Positions 9,095-17,000 of a stretch of 44,262 nucleotides of DNA are shown in pieces. The DNA lies in assembly GCA_021776415.1 (NCBI GenBank), contig JAJFFY010000039.1, positions 1 to 44,262 on the forward strand. The letters are read 5' to 3'. Positions within the stretch are counted from its first letter, which is position 1, and each line of letters starts with the position of its first letter. A model generated the notes under the pieces. It searched no databases. It worked only from the letters and a program-made list of their open reading frames with translations, and was not told the DNA's origin. Position numbers and translations under genes: made by a program. The DNA comes from Hyphococcus sp. Lineage in GTDB: Bacteria > Pseudomonadota > Alphaproteobacteria > Caulobacterales > Parvularculaceae.

Positions 9095-11395
9095 TTACCC
9101 AGCCTTCTGCGCCCATGAGCGATGTTCCTGGTCCAGCCCGTAGGCGGCCATAGCTGCGAGGATGACGACGTCGCCGACGCGGGCGCCGACCTGGGCGATC
9201 TGCACCGAGTGCTCAAGCCCGATAAGGACCGGGCCGATGACGATGGCGCCGCCAAGCTCGCCCACCAGCTTTGTGGAAATGCCGGCCGAGTGAACGCCCG
9301 GCGTGATCAGCACGTTAGCCTCGCCCTTGAGGCGTGAGAACGGATAAATCGAGCGAACTTTCTCGTTGAGGGCCATGCGCGGCGTCATCTCGCCTTCATA
9401 TTCGAAATCGACATCACTGCGGCGGTCAAGAATTTCGACTGCGCCGGAAACGCGGCGGGAATGCTCCGTGTCGGGATTGCCGAAGTTGGAATAGGAGACG
9501 AAGGCAACCCTCGGCTCGAAGTTAAGCCGGCGCACGGCATGGGCGACCTGCATGGCGATATCGGCAAGATCGTTTGCGCTGGGGAGTTCGGTAACGCTGG
9601 TGTCGGCGACAAACAGAGTGCGGTTCTTGGTCAGGAGAATAGACATCCCGATCATCCGCTCGCCGGCGCGCGAATCGATGACCATGCGGGTGTTGCCGAG
9701 CGCGACGTCGTAATGGCGCGTGATCCCGGTCACCATGCCGTCTGCGTGGCCATGGGCCAGCATACAAGCGGCAAAAACATTGCGGTCAGTGTTAATCAGT
9801 CGTTGGGCGTCGCGGCGAAGATAGCCTTTTCTCTGCATCCGGCTATATAGGTGATCCGTATAGACTGGATTGTCGTCTGAGAGCCGGGCGTTGTGAATTT
9901 CAAACTCGCAATCATGCGCGAGGCCGAGAGAGGCGATCTTCGCTTTAATTTCATCTTCGCGGCCAATCAGGATGGCGCGCCCCAACCCCTCCTGCTGAAA
10001 GCCGTGCGCTGCGCGAATAACTGTTTCCTCTTCGCCTTCGGCAAAGACAATCCGCCTTGGCTCCTCATTAGCGCGCAAAGTGGCTTGCACTTTTTGCAGG
10101 AATGACGCGGAAGGATTGAGCCGCGCGGCGAGGGTTTGTTTATAGCCTTTGAGATCTTCAACCGGCCGCCTTGCAACGCCGCTATCGCCAGCGGCTTTTG
10201 CCACAGCCGGCGGGATTTCGGATATCAGCCGCGGGTCGAACGGCGCCGGGATAATATAGCCCGGCCCATATTGCAGGCGCTTGCCATAAGCGGCCGCAAC
10301 CTCGTCGGGGACATCGGCGCGGGCCAGCTTTGCGAGCGCTCGGGCGCAGGCGATTTTCATCTCTTCGTTGATGGTGCGCGCCCGCGCATCGAGAGCGCCG
10401 CGGAATATATAGGGAAAGCCGAGCACATTATTGACCTGGTTCGGGTAATCGGACCTTCCCGTGGCGATGATGGCGTCTTTGCGAACCGCCTCAATTTCCT
10501 CCGGCAGAATTTCCGGCGTCGGATTAGACATCACAAAGATGATCGGATTTTTCGCCATCGATTTGATCATCGGTTGCGTGACCGCGCCGGCGACCGAAAG
10601 ACCGATGCAAACATCGGCCCCGTCCATCGCCTCAACTAGCGTGCGTTTGTCGGTTTCCACTGCATGCGCGGAGCGCCACTGATCCATGCCGTCGGGGCGG
10701 CCTTTGTAGAGAACGCCCTTTCGTCCGCATACCAGTACATTTTCATGGCGAACGCCCATCGCCTTGATCAGGCTGACAACCGATAACGCAGCTGACCCCG
10801 CGCCGGCGACTGCGACTTTTGCTTCTTTTATGGATTTGCCGGCAATATCGAGCGCGTTCAATAGCGCGGCCGCGGTAATGATCGCGGTGCCGTGCTGGTC
10901 GTCGTGAAACACCGGAATATCCATCAGCTCTTTCAGCCGCTGCTCGATGATAAAGCTTTGCGGTGCGGCAATGTCTTCGAGATTGATGCCGCCAAAGCTT
11001 GGGCCAAGATATTTGACCGCATCGATAAATTCATCCGGGTCTTTGGTGTCGATTTCGATATCGATCGAATCAATATCGGCGAAGCGTTTGAACAGGACGG
11101 ACTTGCCTTCCATCACCGGCTTGGCGGCCAGGGCGCCAAGATCGCCCATGCCGAGAATGGCGGTGCCATTGGTGATGACGGCGACCATGTTGCCCTTGGC
11201 GGTATAATCATAGGCGGCGTCCGGGTCGTCGGCGATTTTTTGCACCGGTACGGCGACGCCGGGCGAATAGGCCAGCGACAAATCACGCTGGGTCGCCATC
11301 GGTTTGGTCGGGGTGATTTCCAGCTTGCCGGGCTTGCCGCGGCTGTGAAACAGGAGCGCCTCTTCGTCGGTGAATTTTGTGGTGATGTCGTCCAT
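9095..11395 (-). CDS. maeB: NADP-dependent malic enzyme with C-terminal phosphotransacetylase-like domain
   Basis: Converts malate to pyruvate and CO2 with reduction of NAD(P)+. The 766-residue length is that of the fused MaeB class: the malic domain and NAD-binding domain occupy about residues 1-430 (LAYSPGVAVP, GMGDLGALAAKPVMEGK, FHDDQHGTAI, AGAGSAALSVVSL) and a phosphotransacetylase-like domain about 435-766 (GLGRAILIGRE, ADGMVTG, GPVLIGLEHSVQI). In characterised homologues the C-terminal domain is regulatory, for example responding to acetyl-CoA, rather than catalytic. It is divergent from the DUF488 gene, with about 70 nt between starts. Confidence 0.96.
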   Translation of the reverse strand: MDDITTKFTDEEALLFHSRGKPGKLEITPTKPMATQRDLSLAYSPGVAVPVQKIADDPDAAYDYTAKGNMVAVITNGTAILGMGDLGALAAKPVMEGKSVLFKRFADIDSIDIEIDTKDPDEFIDAVKYLGPSFGGINLEDIAAPQSFIIEQRLKELMDIPVFHDDQHGTAIITAAALLNALDIAGKSIKEAKVAVAGAGSAALSVVSLIKAMGVRHENVLVCGRKGVLYKGRPDGMDQWRSAHAVETDKRTLVEAMDGADVCIGLSVAGAVTQPMIKSMAKNPIIFVMSNPTPEILPEEIEAVRKDAIIATGRSDYPNQVNNVLGFPYIFRGALDARARTINEEMKIACARALAKLARADVPDEVAAAYGKRLQYGPGYIIPAPFDPRLISEIPPAVAKAAGDSGVARRPVEDLKGYKQTLAARLNPSASFLQKVQATLRANEEPRRIVFAEGEEETVIRAAHGFQQEGLGRAILIGREDEIKAKIASLGLAHDCEFEIHNARLSDDNPVYTDHLYSRMQRKGYLRRDAQRLINTDRNVFAACMLAHGHADGMVTGITRHYDVALGNTRMVIDSRAGERMIGMSILLTKNRTLFVADTSVTELPSANDLADIAMQVAHAVRRLNFEPRVAFVSYSNFGNPDTEHSRRVSGAVEILDRRSDVDFEYEGEMTPRMALNEKVRSIYPFSRLKGEANVLITPGVHSAGISTKLVGELGGAIVIGPVLIGLEHSVQIAQVGARVGDVVILAAMAAYGLDQEHRSWAQKAG

Positions 11396-11464
11396 CTTTT
11401 TTTCCCGCGCAGATTACCTATCTAGCGTTAAGCGGTTGCCCCGCCTGACGCAAGAAAGCTCCTG

Positions 11465-11821
11465 ATGTCGCAAACGATTAAACTAAAGCGCGCCTATGAG
11501 CCCCCGTCCAAATCGGATGGCAGGCGCATTTTGGTGGAACGGTTATGGCCGCGAGGAATTAAGAAACAGGATGCGGCTTTGTTTGCCTGGGTGAAAGAGC
11601 TCGCGCCGAGCACGGAGCTGCGCAAATGGTACGATCACGATCCCGCCAAATGGCCTGAATTTCAAAAGCGCTACACTAAGGAGCTGGCGGGCAATGGCGA
11701 GGAAGTCGCCCGATTGCGTGAGATTTGCGCGGCGAAGACCGCGACATTTATTTTTGCAGCCAAAAACGAGGAGCGCAACAGCGCCGTTGTGTTAAAGAAA
11801 TACATAGAAAATCTCAGCTAA
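11465..11821 (+). CDS. DUF488 (YeaO-like) protein
   Basis: 118-residue cytoplasmic protein of the DUF488 family. It carries the family pattern: YEPPSKSDGRRILVERLWPRG near the N-terminus, WVKELAPSTELRKWYDHDPAKWPEF in the middle and a final TFIFAAKNEERNSAVVL strand-helix unit. Small stand-alone members such as E. coli YeaO have no established biochemical role. It is transcribed divergently from maeB, with a short shared upstream region. Confidence 0.85.
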   Translation: MSQTIKLKRAYEPPSKSDGRRILVERLWPRGIKKQDAALFAWVKELAPSTELRKWYDHDPAKWPEFQKRYTKELAGNGEEVARLREICAAKTATFIFAAKNEERNSAVVLKKYIENLS

Positions 11822-11909
11822 GCGCCGCGTACGGGCCATTGCAGGTCGGCGGTAAAGCGCTTATTTAAGGCCTACCTTAAAAACCCTGTCATGGAATGAA
11901 AGCCGCCCC

Positions 11910-12497
11910 ATGTTTATCCAGACCGAAGACACACCTAACCCGCAATCGATGAAGTTCCTTCCCAGCCAGCCGGTGCTTGGCGTTGGCGCACTCGGCATGG
12001 ATTTTCCGAATATGGAAACGGCGGCGGCCTCGCCGCTGGCGGCGACGCTGTTTGAGACCGACGGGGTGATGAGCGTTTATCTCGGGGCGGATTTTATTAC
12101 CGTGACCAAGGCGGAAGCGGTCGAATGGATGCATATCAAGCCGGCGCTGCTCGGCGCGATTGCAGACTTCCTTACCGCCGGCATGCCGGTGTTGAACGAG
12201 GGCGCTGAGGCGGCGTCGGGCAAACCGGCGACCCCGCTTGAAGATTATGAGGGCGAGGACCGCGAGGTGGTGGAGCAAATCATCGAGTTGATCGACACTC
12301 GGGTTCGGCCTGCGGTGGCGGCCGATGGCGGCGACATTGTCTTTAAACATTACGAGCCGCGTACCGGCGCCGTCTTTCTGGCGATGCAAGGCGCCTGCGC
12401 CGGCTGTCCGTCCGCAACCATGACCTTGAAATCCGGCATTGAAAATATGCTCAAGCACTATGTGCCGGAAGTCGTGAGCGTTGAGGCGGTTGAGTAA
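11910..12497 (+). CDS. Nfu-type iron-sulfur cluster scaffold/carrier
   Basis: 195-residue protein that carries Fe-S clusters to client apoproteins. Two domains are seen: an Nfu N-terminal domain (residues about 1-90, beginning MFIQTEDTPNPQSMKFLP as in mitochondrial NFU1) and a NifU C-terminal domain (about 118-190) with the cluster-binding CxxC, Cys163 and Cys166, in GACAGCPSAT. This N-terminal domain plus CxxC domain layout is usual in alphaproteobacteria. It lies upstream of the dodecin gene with a hairpin repeat between them, so it is probably a separate transcription unit. Confidence 0.95.
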   Translation: MFIQTEDTPNPQSMKFLPSQPVLGVGALGMDFPNMETAAASPLAATLFETDGVMSVYLGADFITVTKAEAVEWMHIKPALLGAIADFLTAGMPVLNEGAEAASGKPATPLEDYEGEDREVVEQIIELIDTRVRPAVAADGGDIVFKHYEPRTGAVFLAMQGACAGCPSATMTLKSGIENMLKHYVPEVVSVEAVE

Positions 12498-12587
12498 TCG
12501 TTGGCGACTTTTTGCATGCATTAAATTTGGTTATTAGTTCGCGTGAGCTTGATTGATGGGCGTCATCCGGGTGAGGATTGCGCACTC

Positions 12588-12692
12588 TAGCGCTTTTCCG
12601 ACGAACACTGGTTCGCCATAAAAGCGCTAAAGTTTTTATTCGTCGCATTTCTTATCGGATAGCCGCGTCACATTTATCCAGAAATGCTCTAG
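12588..12692. repeat. Composite intergenic hairpin repeat, copy A
   Basis: Two consecutive inverted repeats fill the gap before the dodecin gene. The first (12588-12629) pairs TAGCGCTTTT with AAAAGCGCTA around an inner CGAAC/GTTCG stem. The second (12645-12687) pairs GCATTTCT...GGATA with TATCC..AGAAATGC. The second hairpin, through the flanking CTCTA, is matched at about 90% by eye in reverse-complement orientation at 36484-36533. This is the pattern of a dispersed, non-coding, REP/MITE-like element. Confidence 0.75.
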
Positions 12693-12706
12693 AAAAGGGA
12701 TTTCCC

Positions 12707-12916
12707 ATGTCTGACAAAGTCTACGCCATTTCTAAAGTCGTCGGCACTTCGAAGAAGTCGATTGAGGACGCGATTGAAAACGCTATTTCCACGGCTTCGA
12801 CGTCGATCAAAAATCTCGACTGGTTCGAGGTCAAGGAGACCCGGGGCTATATCGACAAAGACAAGGTCGCTTACTATCAGGTCAGTCTCGAGCTTGGCTT
12901 CCGCTACGAAAAGTAA
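12707..12916 (+). CDS. Dodecin family flavin-binding protein
   Basis: 69-residue protein that assembles into hollow dodecamers which store or buffer flavins. The small beta-alpha-beta-beta fold is recognisable from VYAISKVVGTSKKSIEDAIENAI, then NLDWFEVKETRG with the conserved Trp that stacks on the isoalloxazine ring, and a final YYQVSLELGFRYE strand. The ATG at 12707 is preceded by AAAAGGGA at 12692, which decides the start over longer upstream frames. It lies 45 nt ahead of a RutE-like flavin-dependent nitroreductase, a sensible neighbour for a flavin-binding protein (inference). Confidence 0.93.
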   Translation: MSDKVYAISKVVGTSKKSIEDAIENAISTASTSIKNLDWFEVKETRGYIDKDKVAYYQVSLELGFRYEK

Positions 12917-12961
12917 TAATCGGCGGGTATCTTTTCTCGTCGCGACCGGAAGTGACCGCCC

Positions 12962-13555
12962 ATGTCTGACAAAATGATCAATGACCAGGCCCTCGATATT
13001 ATCTTTCGCGAGGCGCGCACCCATAATGGTTGGGAGGAGCGCGCGGTCTCGCGGACGCTGATGCAGGCGGTCTATGATTTAACCAAATGGGCCCCGACAT
13101 CGGCCAATTGTTCGCCGGCGCGGTTTGTGTTCGTCGCCTCGCCAGAGGCCAAGGCGCGGCTGAAGCCGCATTTGAGCGAGGGCAATGTCGCAAAAACGAT
13201 GGCCGCGCCCTGTTGCGTCATCATCGCCCATGACGTGGAATTTCATGAACGGCTGCCAGAATTATTTCCGCATGCGGACGCAAAAAGCTGGTTTGCCGGC
13301 AATGATGCTCTGATAAAGGAAACAGCCTTTCGCAACGGCACGCTGCAAGGCGGCTATTTCCTCATCGCCGCTCGCGCGCTCGGGCTGGATTGCGGGCCGA
13401 TGTCCGGGTTTGATCAGGCCGGCGTCAACAAAGAATTTTTCGCTGATGCGCCCTATGAGGCAAATTTCCTCTGCAATATTGGTTACGGCACGGACAAAGA
13501 TATGTTCGCCCGTTCGCCGCGACTTGAGTTTGACGCGGCCTGCGAGATTATTTAA
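12962..13555 (+). CDS. RutE/HadB-like nitroreductase (putative malonic semialdehyde reductase)
   Basis: 197-residue FMN-dependent nitroreductase-family enzyme. It closely follows the RutE pattern: an early [21 protein letters not shown] segment, [10 protein letters not shown], and [28 protein letters not shown] near the C-terminal half. RutE reduces malonic semialdehyde to 3-hydroxypropionate in pyrimidine degradation, but no other rut gene is nearby, so another aldehyde, enone or nitro substrate is possible. It is in the same direction as dodecin and the downstream methyltransferase (12-nt gap), suggesting a short operon. Confidence 0.88.
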   Translation: MSDKMINDQALDIIFREARTHNGWEERAVSRTLMQAVYDLTKWAPTSANCSPARFVFVASPEAKARLKPHLSEGNVAKTMAAPCCVIIAHDVEFHERLPELFPHADAKSWFAGNDALIKETAFRNGTLQGGYFLIAARALGLDCGPMSGFDQAGVNKEFFADAPYEANFLCNIGYGTDKDMFARSPRLEFDAACEII

Positions 13556-13567
13556 GGCCGCCGCTCC

Positions 13568-14356
13568 GTGGATCGAATGCAAAAACAACGTCTACTCGCG
13601 ATAGCACGCGCAGCTGGGCTATTGCCGTTGCTTGATCGTATTCGTTTCCTGCGGATGGTGCGGGCCAGCGCAGAAGAAAACCGAGCGTTTCTGGAAAAAA
13701 ATTCCGAATTTTCGCCGCCGCCATTATGGTGGATGCACGACATGTATCGCCATACCTCGTTTGGCCGATACTGGCGTACGGGCCGTGTCACCGCGGCAGT
13801 GATTGCAGCGAAAATCGATATGCATCTCGACGTCTCACATCCGCGTGTTGCTGATTGGGGTTGTGGCCTTGGGCGAGTCGTAAGGCACTTGCCCGCACGC
13901 TATAAGTGCACGGGGTTTGATTATAACACTCAGGCAATTGAGTGGGGTACAGATCATATTTCTGGCGTGCAGTTTTTAAAAAACAATCTCTTACCTCCCT
14001 TGCCGGTCGAAGACGCCTCCTTTGATGCTGTTTACGCGCTATCTGTGTTCACGCATTTGTCCGCCGAGGGTCACAAGCGATGGATTGCGGAAATCAAACG
14101 GGTGCTGGCGCCGCGCGGGGTTTTCCTTGGCGCTTTTCATATGCGCCCGCCCGCGGGGCAGCTCTTGCCTGCTGAACAGGCGCGATTTGATGCTGGTGAG
14201 CTTGTCGTGCGCGGCGGCGTCAAGGAAGGCTCGCGCACTTTCACCGCGCACCATCCGGAGGTCTATTTGCGCGACACTTTGTTTAAGGATTTTGGCATCG
14301 TTGAAGAGCAAACAGAGCTTTTCGGGCAAACGCTATTCGTTGTGCGTAAACACTAG
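13568..14356 (+). CDS. Class I SAM-dependent methyltransferase
   Basis: 262-residue putative methyltransferase. Motif I is VADWGCGLGRVV (about residues 94-105), motif II acidic residue lies in CTGFDYN, and LPVEDASFDAVYALSVFTHL matches the motif IV/post-motif region; the C-terminal half completes the Rossmann-like fold. An N-terminal helical extension includes LWWMHDMYRHTSFGRYWRTG. The start is GTG at 13568, with ATG at 13577 as an alternative. The acceptor substrate is unknown. The stop codon lies inside the left arm of an 18-bp inverted repeat. Confidence 0.85.
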   Translation: MDRMQKQRLLAIARAAGLLPLLDRIRFLRMVRASAEENRAFLEKNSEFSPPPLWWMHDMYRHTSFGRYWRTGRVTAAVIAAKIDMHLDVSHPRVADWGCGLGRVVRHLPARYKCTGFDYNTQAIEWGTDHISGVQFLKNNLLPPLPVEDASFDAVYALSVFTHLSAEGHKRWIAEIKRVLAPRGVFLGAFHMRPPAGQLLPAEQARFDAGELVVRGGVKEGSRTFTAHHPEVYLRDTLFKDFGIVEEQTELFGQTLFVVRKH

Positions 14357-14400
14357 ATCATCGGGCGATTAACAGGAATCGCCCGATGATCTAGATTCTT
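14353..14400. terminator. Perfect 18-bp inverted repeat, bidirectional terminator
   Basis: CTAGATCATCGGGCGATT (14353-14370) and its exact reverse complement (14377-14394) flank a 6-nt loop AACAGG. The methyltransferase TAG stop (14354-14356) is part of the left arm. ATTCTTT follows on the plus strand. It separates the convergent methyltransferase and amidase genes and is self-complementary in both directions. Confidence 0.75.
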
Positions 14401-14453
14401 TACTGCGCGCCGGGTTATGCGAAAAACCGGCCTCCACTTTTTCGCCCGGCGCT

Positions 14454-15041
14454 CTAATCGCCCATCACTAGCTCAGCAAACCGCCCCCAGGGAAAACTGC
14501 TGCCCGGATCTGTGCGCCGACCCGGGTCAAGACGCGCATGGCTAACCACATAAGCGAGGTTTGGATATTTTGCCCATGCATAGCGCACGATCCCGGCGGT
14601 TGCGTGCAATTGCCAATCGGAAAATTCATCGCCGTCGCTTTGTGCATTGACGACCTCGATCCCGAGCGACCAATCATTCACTCGCTTTGCGCCATTATAA
14701 ACATCCGGATGGAAACAATTATTGCGCACATGCCATGCGGCGCGTCGCTCCGGTGCGCTCGCCCAGACAAAATCTCCGTGCGCCGCCTCGTTCTCGTCCG
14801 CGACCAGCCAGTGAAAGCTGGCGCGCCGTGCGGCCATCACCGAGACCGCGCCCTCGGTGGATGACCCGGCGGTCGCGTGGATGACGATGGCGCGGATCGT
14901 ATTTGCCGAAGCATCAGGCCGCGCCGATGTGCAATCCGGCGCAGCGTCCCAGGCGGCGGCGTGAATTTTCTCAGCTAGAGCGAACGCCGCCGGCCTCGCC
15001 TCTGCCGGCAGGTTGAACTGGAACTCTTTTGGATCGCGCAT
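14454..15041 (-). CDS. N-acetylmuramoyl-L-alanine amidase (Amidase_2/PGRP type)
   Basis: Zinc amidase predicted to cut the bond between N-acetylmuramic acid and the stem peptide of peptidoglycan. From the chosen start it has 195 residues. Likely Zn ligands are His55 (IVIHATAGS), His168 (VVSHARLDPGRRTDPG) and Asp178; Glu129 in LGIEVVN matches the catalytic Glu seen in AmpD-like enzymes. The frame is open further upstream, but AAGGAGG (complement of 15048-15054) sits just before the ATG at 15041, which decides the start. No signal peptide is evident, so a cytoplasmic recycling or lysis role is possible. Confidence 0.88.
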   Translation of the reverse strand: MRDPKEFQFNLPAEARPAAFALAEKIHAAAWDAAPDCTSARPDASANTIRAIVIHATAGSSTEGAVSVMAARRASFHWLVADENEAAHGDFVWASAPERRAAWHVRNNCFHPDVYNGAKRVNDWSLGIEVVNAQSDGDEFSDWQLHATAGIVRYAWAKYPNLAYVVSHARLDPGRRTDPGSSFPWGRFAELVMGD

Positions 15042-15128
15042 GGCGGTCCTCCTTGGTTGCGCCGCTTTTTGCGGCGGGAAATGAAATTTGGGATTTGCGG
15101 CGCCGCCGGCGGCGGCTATGGAAGCGCC

Positions 15129-15809
15129 ATGTTGGTCATGGGCCTCGACACTGCGTTGCAACGCTGCTCGGTCGCTATCTTAAGGGATGGCGAGGCAGTG
15201 GGGGATCAATCTGCCGATATGGAACGCGGCCACGCCGAGCATCTGGCGCCGATGGCGGCGGCGGCGTTGGATCAGGCGGGTGTCAAAATCGCCGAATTGG
15301 ACCGGATCGGCGTTGTTGTCGGCCCCGGCGGGTTCACCGGCGTCAGGATCGCCCTTTCCTTTGCCAGGGGGCTGGCCATCGGCGTCGATATTGATGTCGT
15401 CGGGATCACCAGCCTGGCGGCGCTGGCCGGGAATGCGCGCGACGTGGGCGGCGGCGAGCTGATCGCGCCAATAATCGACGCAAAGCGGGGTCAGGTCTAC
15501 GCGGCTCTATACGAGAAAAGCGGTCTCTGCCGTGTGCAGCCATTCGTTTCTGAGCCGGAACAAGCATTAAAATTGCTTGCCGACGGCGCCCAAGGCGGCC
15601 AGATCATCACCATCGGCTCGGGCGCCGGCCTGTTGCCCCCTGGCCCATGGCGGCAATCGGAAGGCAACGCGCAAATCGACGCCAAAGTCGTTGCTGTGCT
15701 GGCCGCCGCCGCTGCTCCGCCCTTTGGTCGCCCGCCGCCGCTATATTTGCGGCCTCCGGATGCAAAGCCAGCCAGGCTGGACCAGCCTTCTTCGGCGCTG
15801 AGAAAATGA
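15129..15809 (+). CDS. tsaB: tRNA t6A37 threonylcarbamoyltransferase complex subunit TsaB
   Basis: Non-catalytic partner of TsaD in forming threonylcarbamoyl-adenosine at position 37 of ANN-decoding tRNAs. The ASKHA-fold start LVMGLDTALQRCSVAIL, the ERGHAEHLAPM segment and the VVVGPGGFTGVRIALSFARGLA block are typical. About 226 residues from the ATG at 15129; the frame is open from 15057, but homology starts at MLVMGLDTA. Its stop overlaps the start of rimI (ATGA at 15806-15809), giving translational coupling. Confidence 0.93.
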   Translation: MLVMGLDTALQRCSVAILRDGEAVGDQSADMERGHAEHLAPMAAAALDQAGVKIAELDRIGVVVGPGGFTGVRIALSFARGLAIGVDIDVVGITSLAALAGNARDVGGGELIAPIIDAKRGQVYAALYEKSGLCRVQPFVSEPEQALKLLADGAQGGQIITIGSGAGLLPPGPWRQSEGNAQIDAKVVAVLAAAAAPPFGRPPPLYLRPPDAKPARLDQPSSALRK

Positions 15810-16249
15810 GTTATTCAATCCGGCGCGCCGGAGCTGACGACGCCGCCCTCCTGGCCCGGCTTGAGGCGCAATCATTCGGCGAGCGAAGCTGGGGCGCAAA
15901 CAACGTAAAGGCGAGTTTTGTCGCGCCGCACGTGACAATTTTGTTGGCCGGAAAAGCTTCAGACCCGCCATCGGGTTTCGCCATGTGGCGTGATTTGCAG
16001 GGCGAGGCGGAGCTTTTGACGATCGGCGTGGAGCCATCCGCGCAGCGAAAGGGCGTGGCGGGCGCTTTGTTGGACGCCGTCCGCAAGCAGGCGGCGCAAG
16101 CCGGCGCTATACGGCTTTTTCTGGAAGTTGACGGCGGCAATGCAGCCGGCCTTGCCTTATATAAGGCGGCGGGGTTTGAGAAAATCAGCCTAAGGCGGGC
16201 TTATTACCGCGATGGCGCTGATGCCGTTATTATGCAGATGATGTTGTAA
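15806..16249 (+). CDS. rimI: GNAT N-acetyltransferase, RimI-like
   Basis: 147-residue acetyl-CoA-dependent N-acetyltransferase, expected to act on protein N-termini such as ribosomal protein S18. The acetyl-CoA-binding motif is LTIGVEPSAQRKGVAGALLD (Q/RxxGxG/A type) and the C-terminal part has FLEVDGGNAAGLALYKAAGFE and the conserved RRAYYRDGADAVIM typical of RimI. The ATG overlaps the tsaB stop in ATGA. The tsaB-rimI pairing is widespread and supports the assignment. Confidence 0.92.
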   Translation: MSYSIRRAGADDAALLARLEAQSFGERSWGANNVKASFVAPHVTILLAGKASDPPSGFAMWRDLQGEAELLTIGVEPSAQRKGVAGALLDAVRKQAAQAGAIRLFLEVDGGNAAGLALYKAAGFEKISLRRAYYRDGADAVIMQMML

Positions 16250-16340
16250 AACCGCCTCGCGCCTCGCTTTAAGGTTGCAAGCCTGGGGCGAGGCGTGGAT
16301 AAAAGGCGAAAGCGCGGCGACCGCCTCGGAGGCAGAAAAG

Positions 16341-16757
16341 ATGGACCGGCTAGAAAAGATCTGCAGCCAAAAAGGTATGCGCATGACCGAGCAGCGCCGC
16401 GTTATTGCGCGGGTTCTGTCGGTGGCGGCCGATCATCCTGATGTTGAGGAAATCCACCGCCGCGCGGTTGAGATCGACGCCAATATCTCGATTGCCACGG
16501 TCTACCGGACGATGCGCCTGTTTGAAGAATCCGGTGTTGTCGAACGCCATGACTTTCAAGATGGGCGCGCGCGTTACGAAGAGGCGACCGAAAACCATCA
16601 CGACCATCTGATTGATCTACGCTCCGGCGAGGTGATCGAATTCATCAATGAGGAAATCGAAAAGCTGCAACAGCGCATTGCCGAAGAGCATGGCTACAAG
16701 CTGGTCGACCACCGGCTCGAACTTTATGGCGTACCGCTGGGCAGCAAAAAAGACTAA
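16341..16757 (+). CDS. fur: Fur-family transcriptional regulator (Fur/Mur)
   Basis: 138-residue metal-responsive repressor. An N-terminal winged helix includes MRMTEQRRVIARVL and IATVYRTMRLFEESGVV (recognition helix), followed by the dimerisation/metal-binding NHHDHLIDLRSGEVIEF. The structural-zinc CxxC pair of E. coli Fur is absent, as is usual in alphaproteobacterial Fur/Mur. ATG at 16341 has GGAGG about 9 nt upstream, favoured over the open frame from 16275. It follows tsaB-rimI by about 90 nt. Whether iron or manganese is the physiological corepressor cannot be told from sequence. Confidence 0.92.
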   Translation: MDRLEKICSQKGMRMTEQRRVIARVLSVAADHPDVEEIHRRAVEIDANISIATVYRTMRLFEESGVVERHDFQDGRARYEEATENHHDHLIDLRSGEVIEFINEEIEKLQQRIAEEHGYKLVDHRLELYGVPLGSKKD

Positions 16758-17000
16758 AAAACAAGAGCCGTCAGGGCGAACCGTGAGAAGTGGATGTGGC
16801 CTGAATTATGATGGGCATCCACCTCAAACAACAATAAAACAACTTGTGAATGTAAAGTGAATTTTGTGCGCATAGCCCTAATGTGCCTGCTATGCTTCAC
16901 AGCCTTTTGGGTGACCGGAAAAGCGCGAAATATAGTCGCCAAAGCTTGACCGCAAAATTGCGCCGAGCTTTAGTGTTTACTTGCGGTGGGGCTTCTTTTG

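Noticed and set aside
16790..16822. Inverted repeat GTGGATG/CATCCAC after fur
   Set aside because: Only 7 bp with a 19-nt loop and no T tract; too weak to call a terminator or operator.
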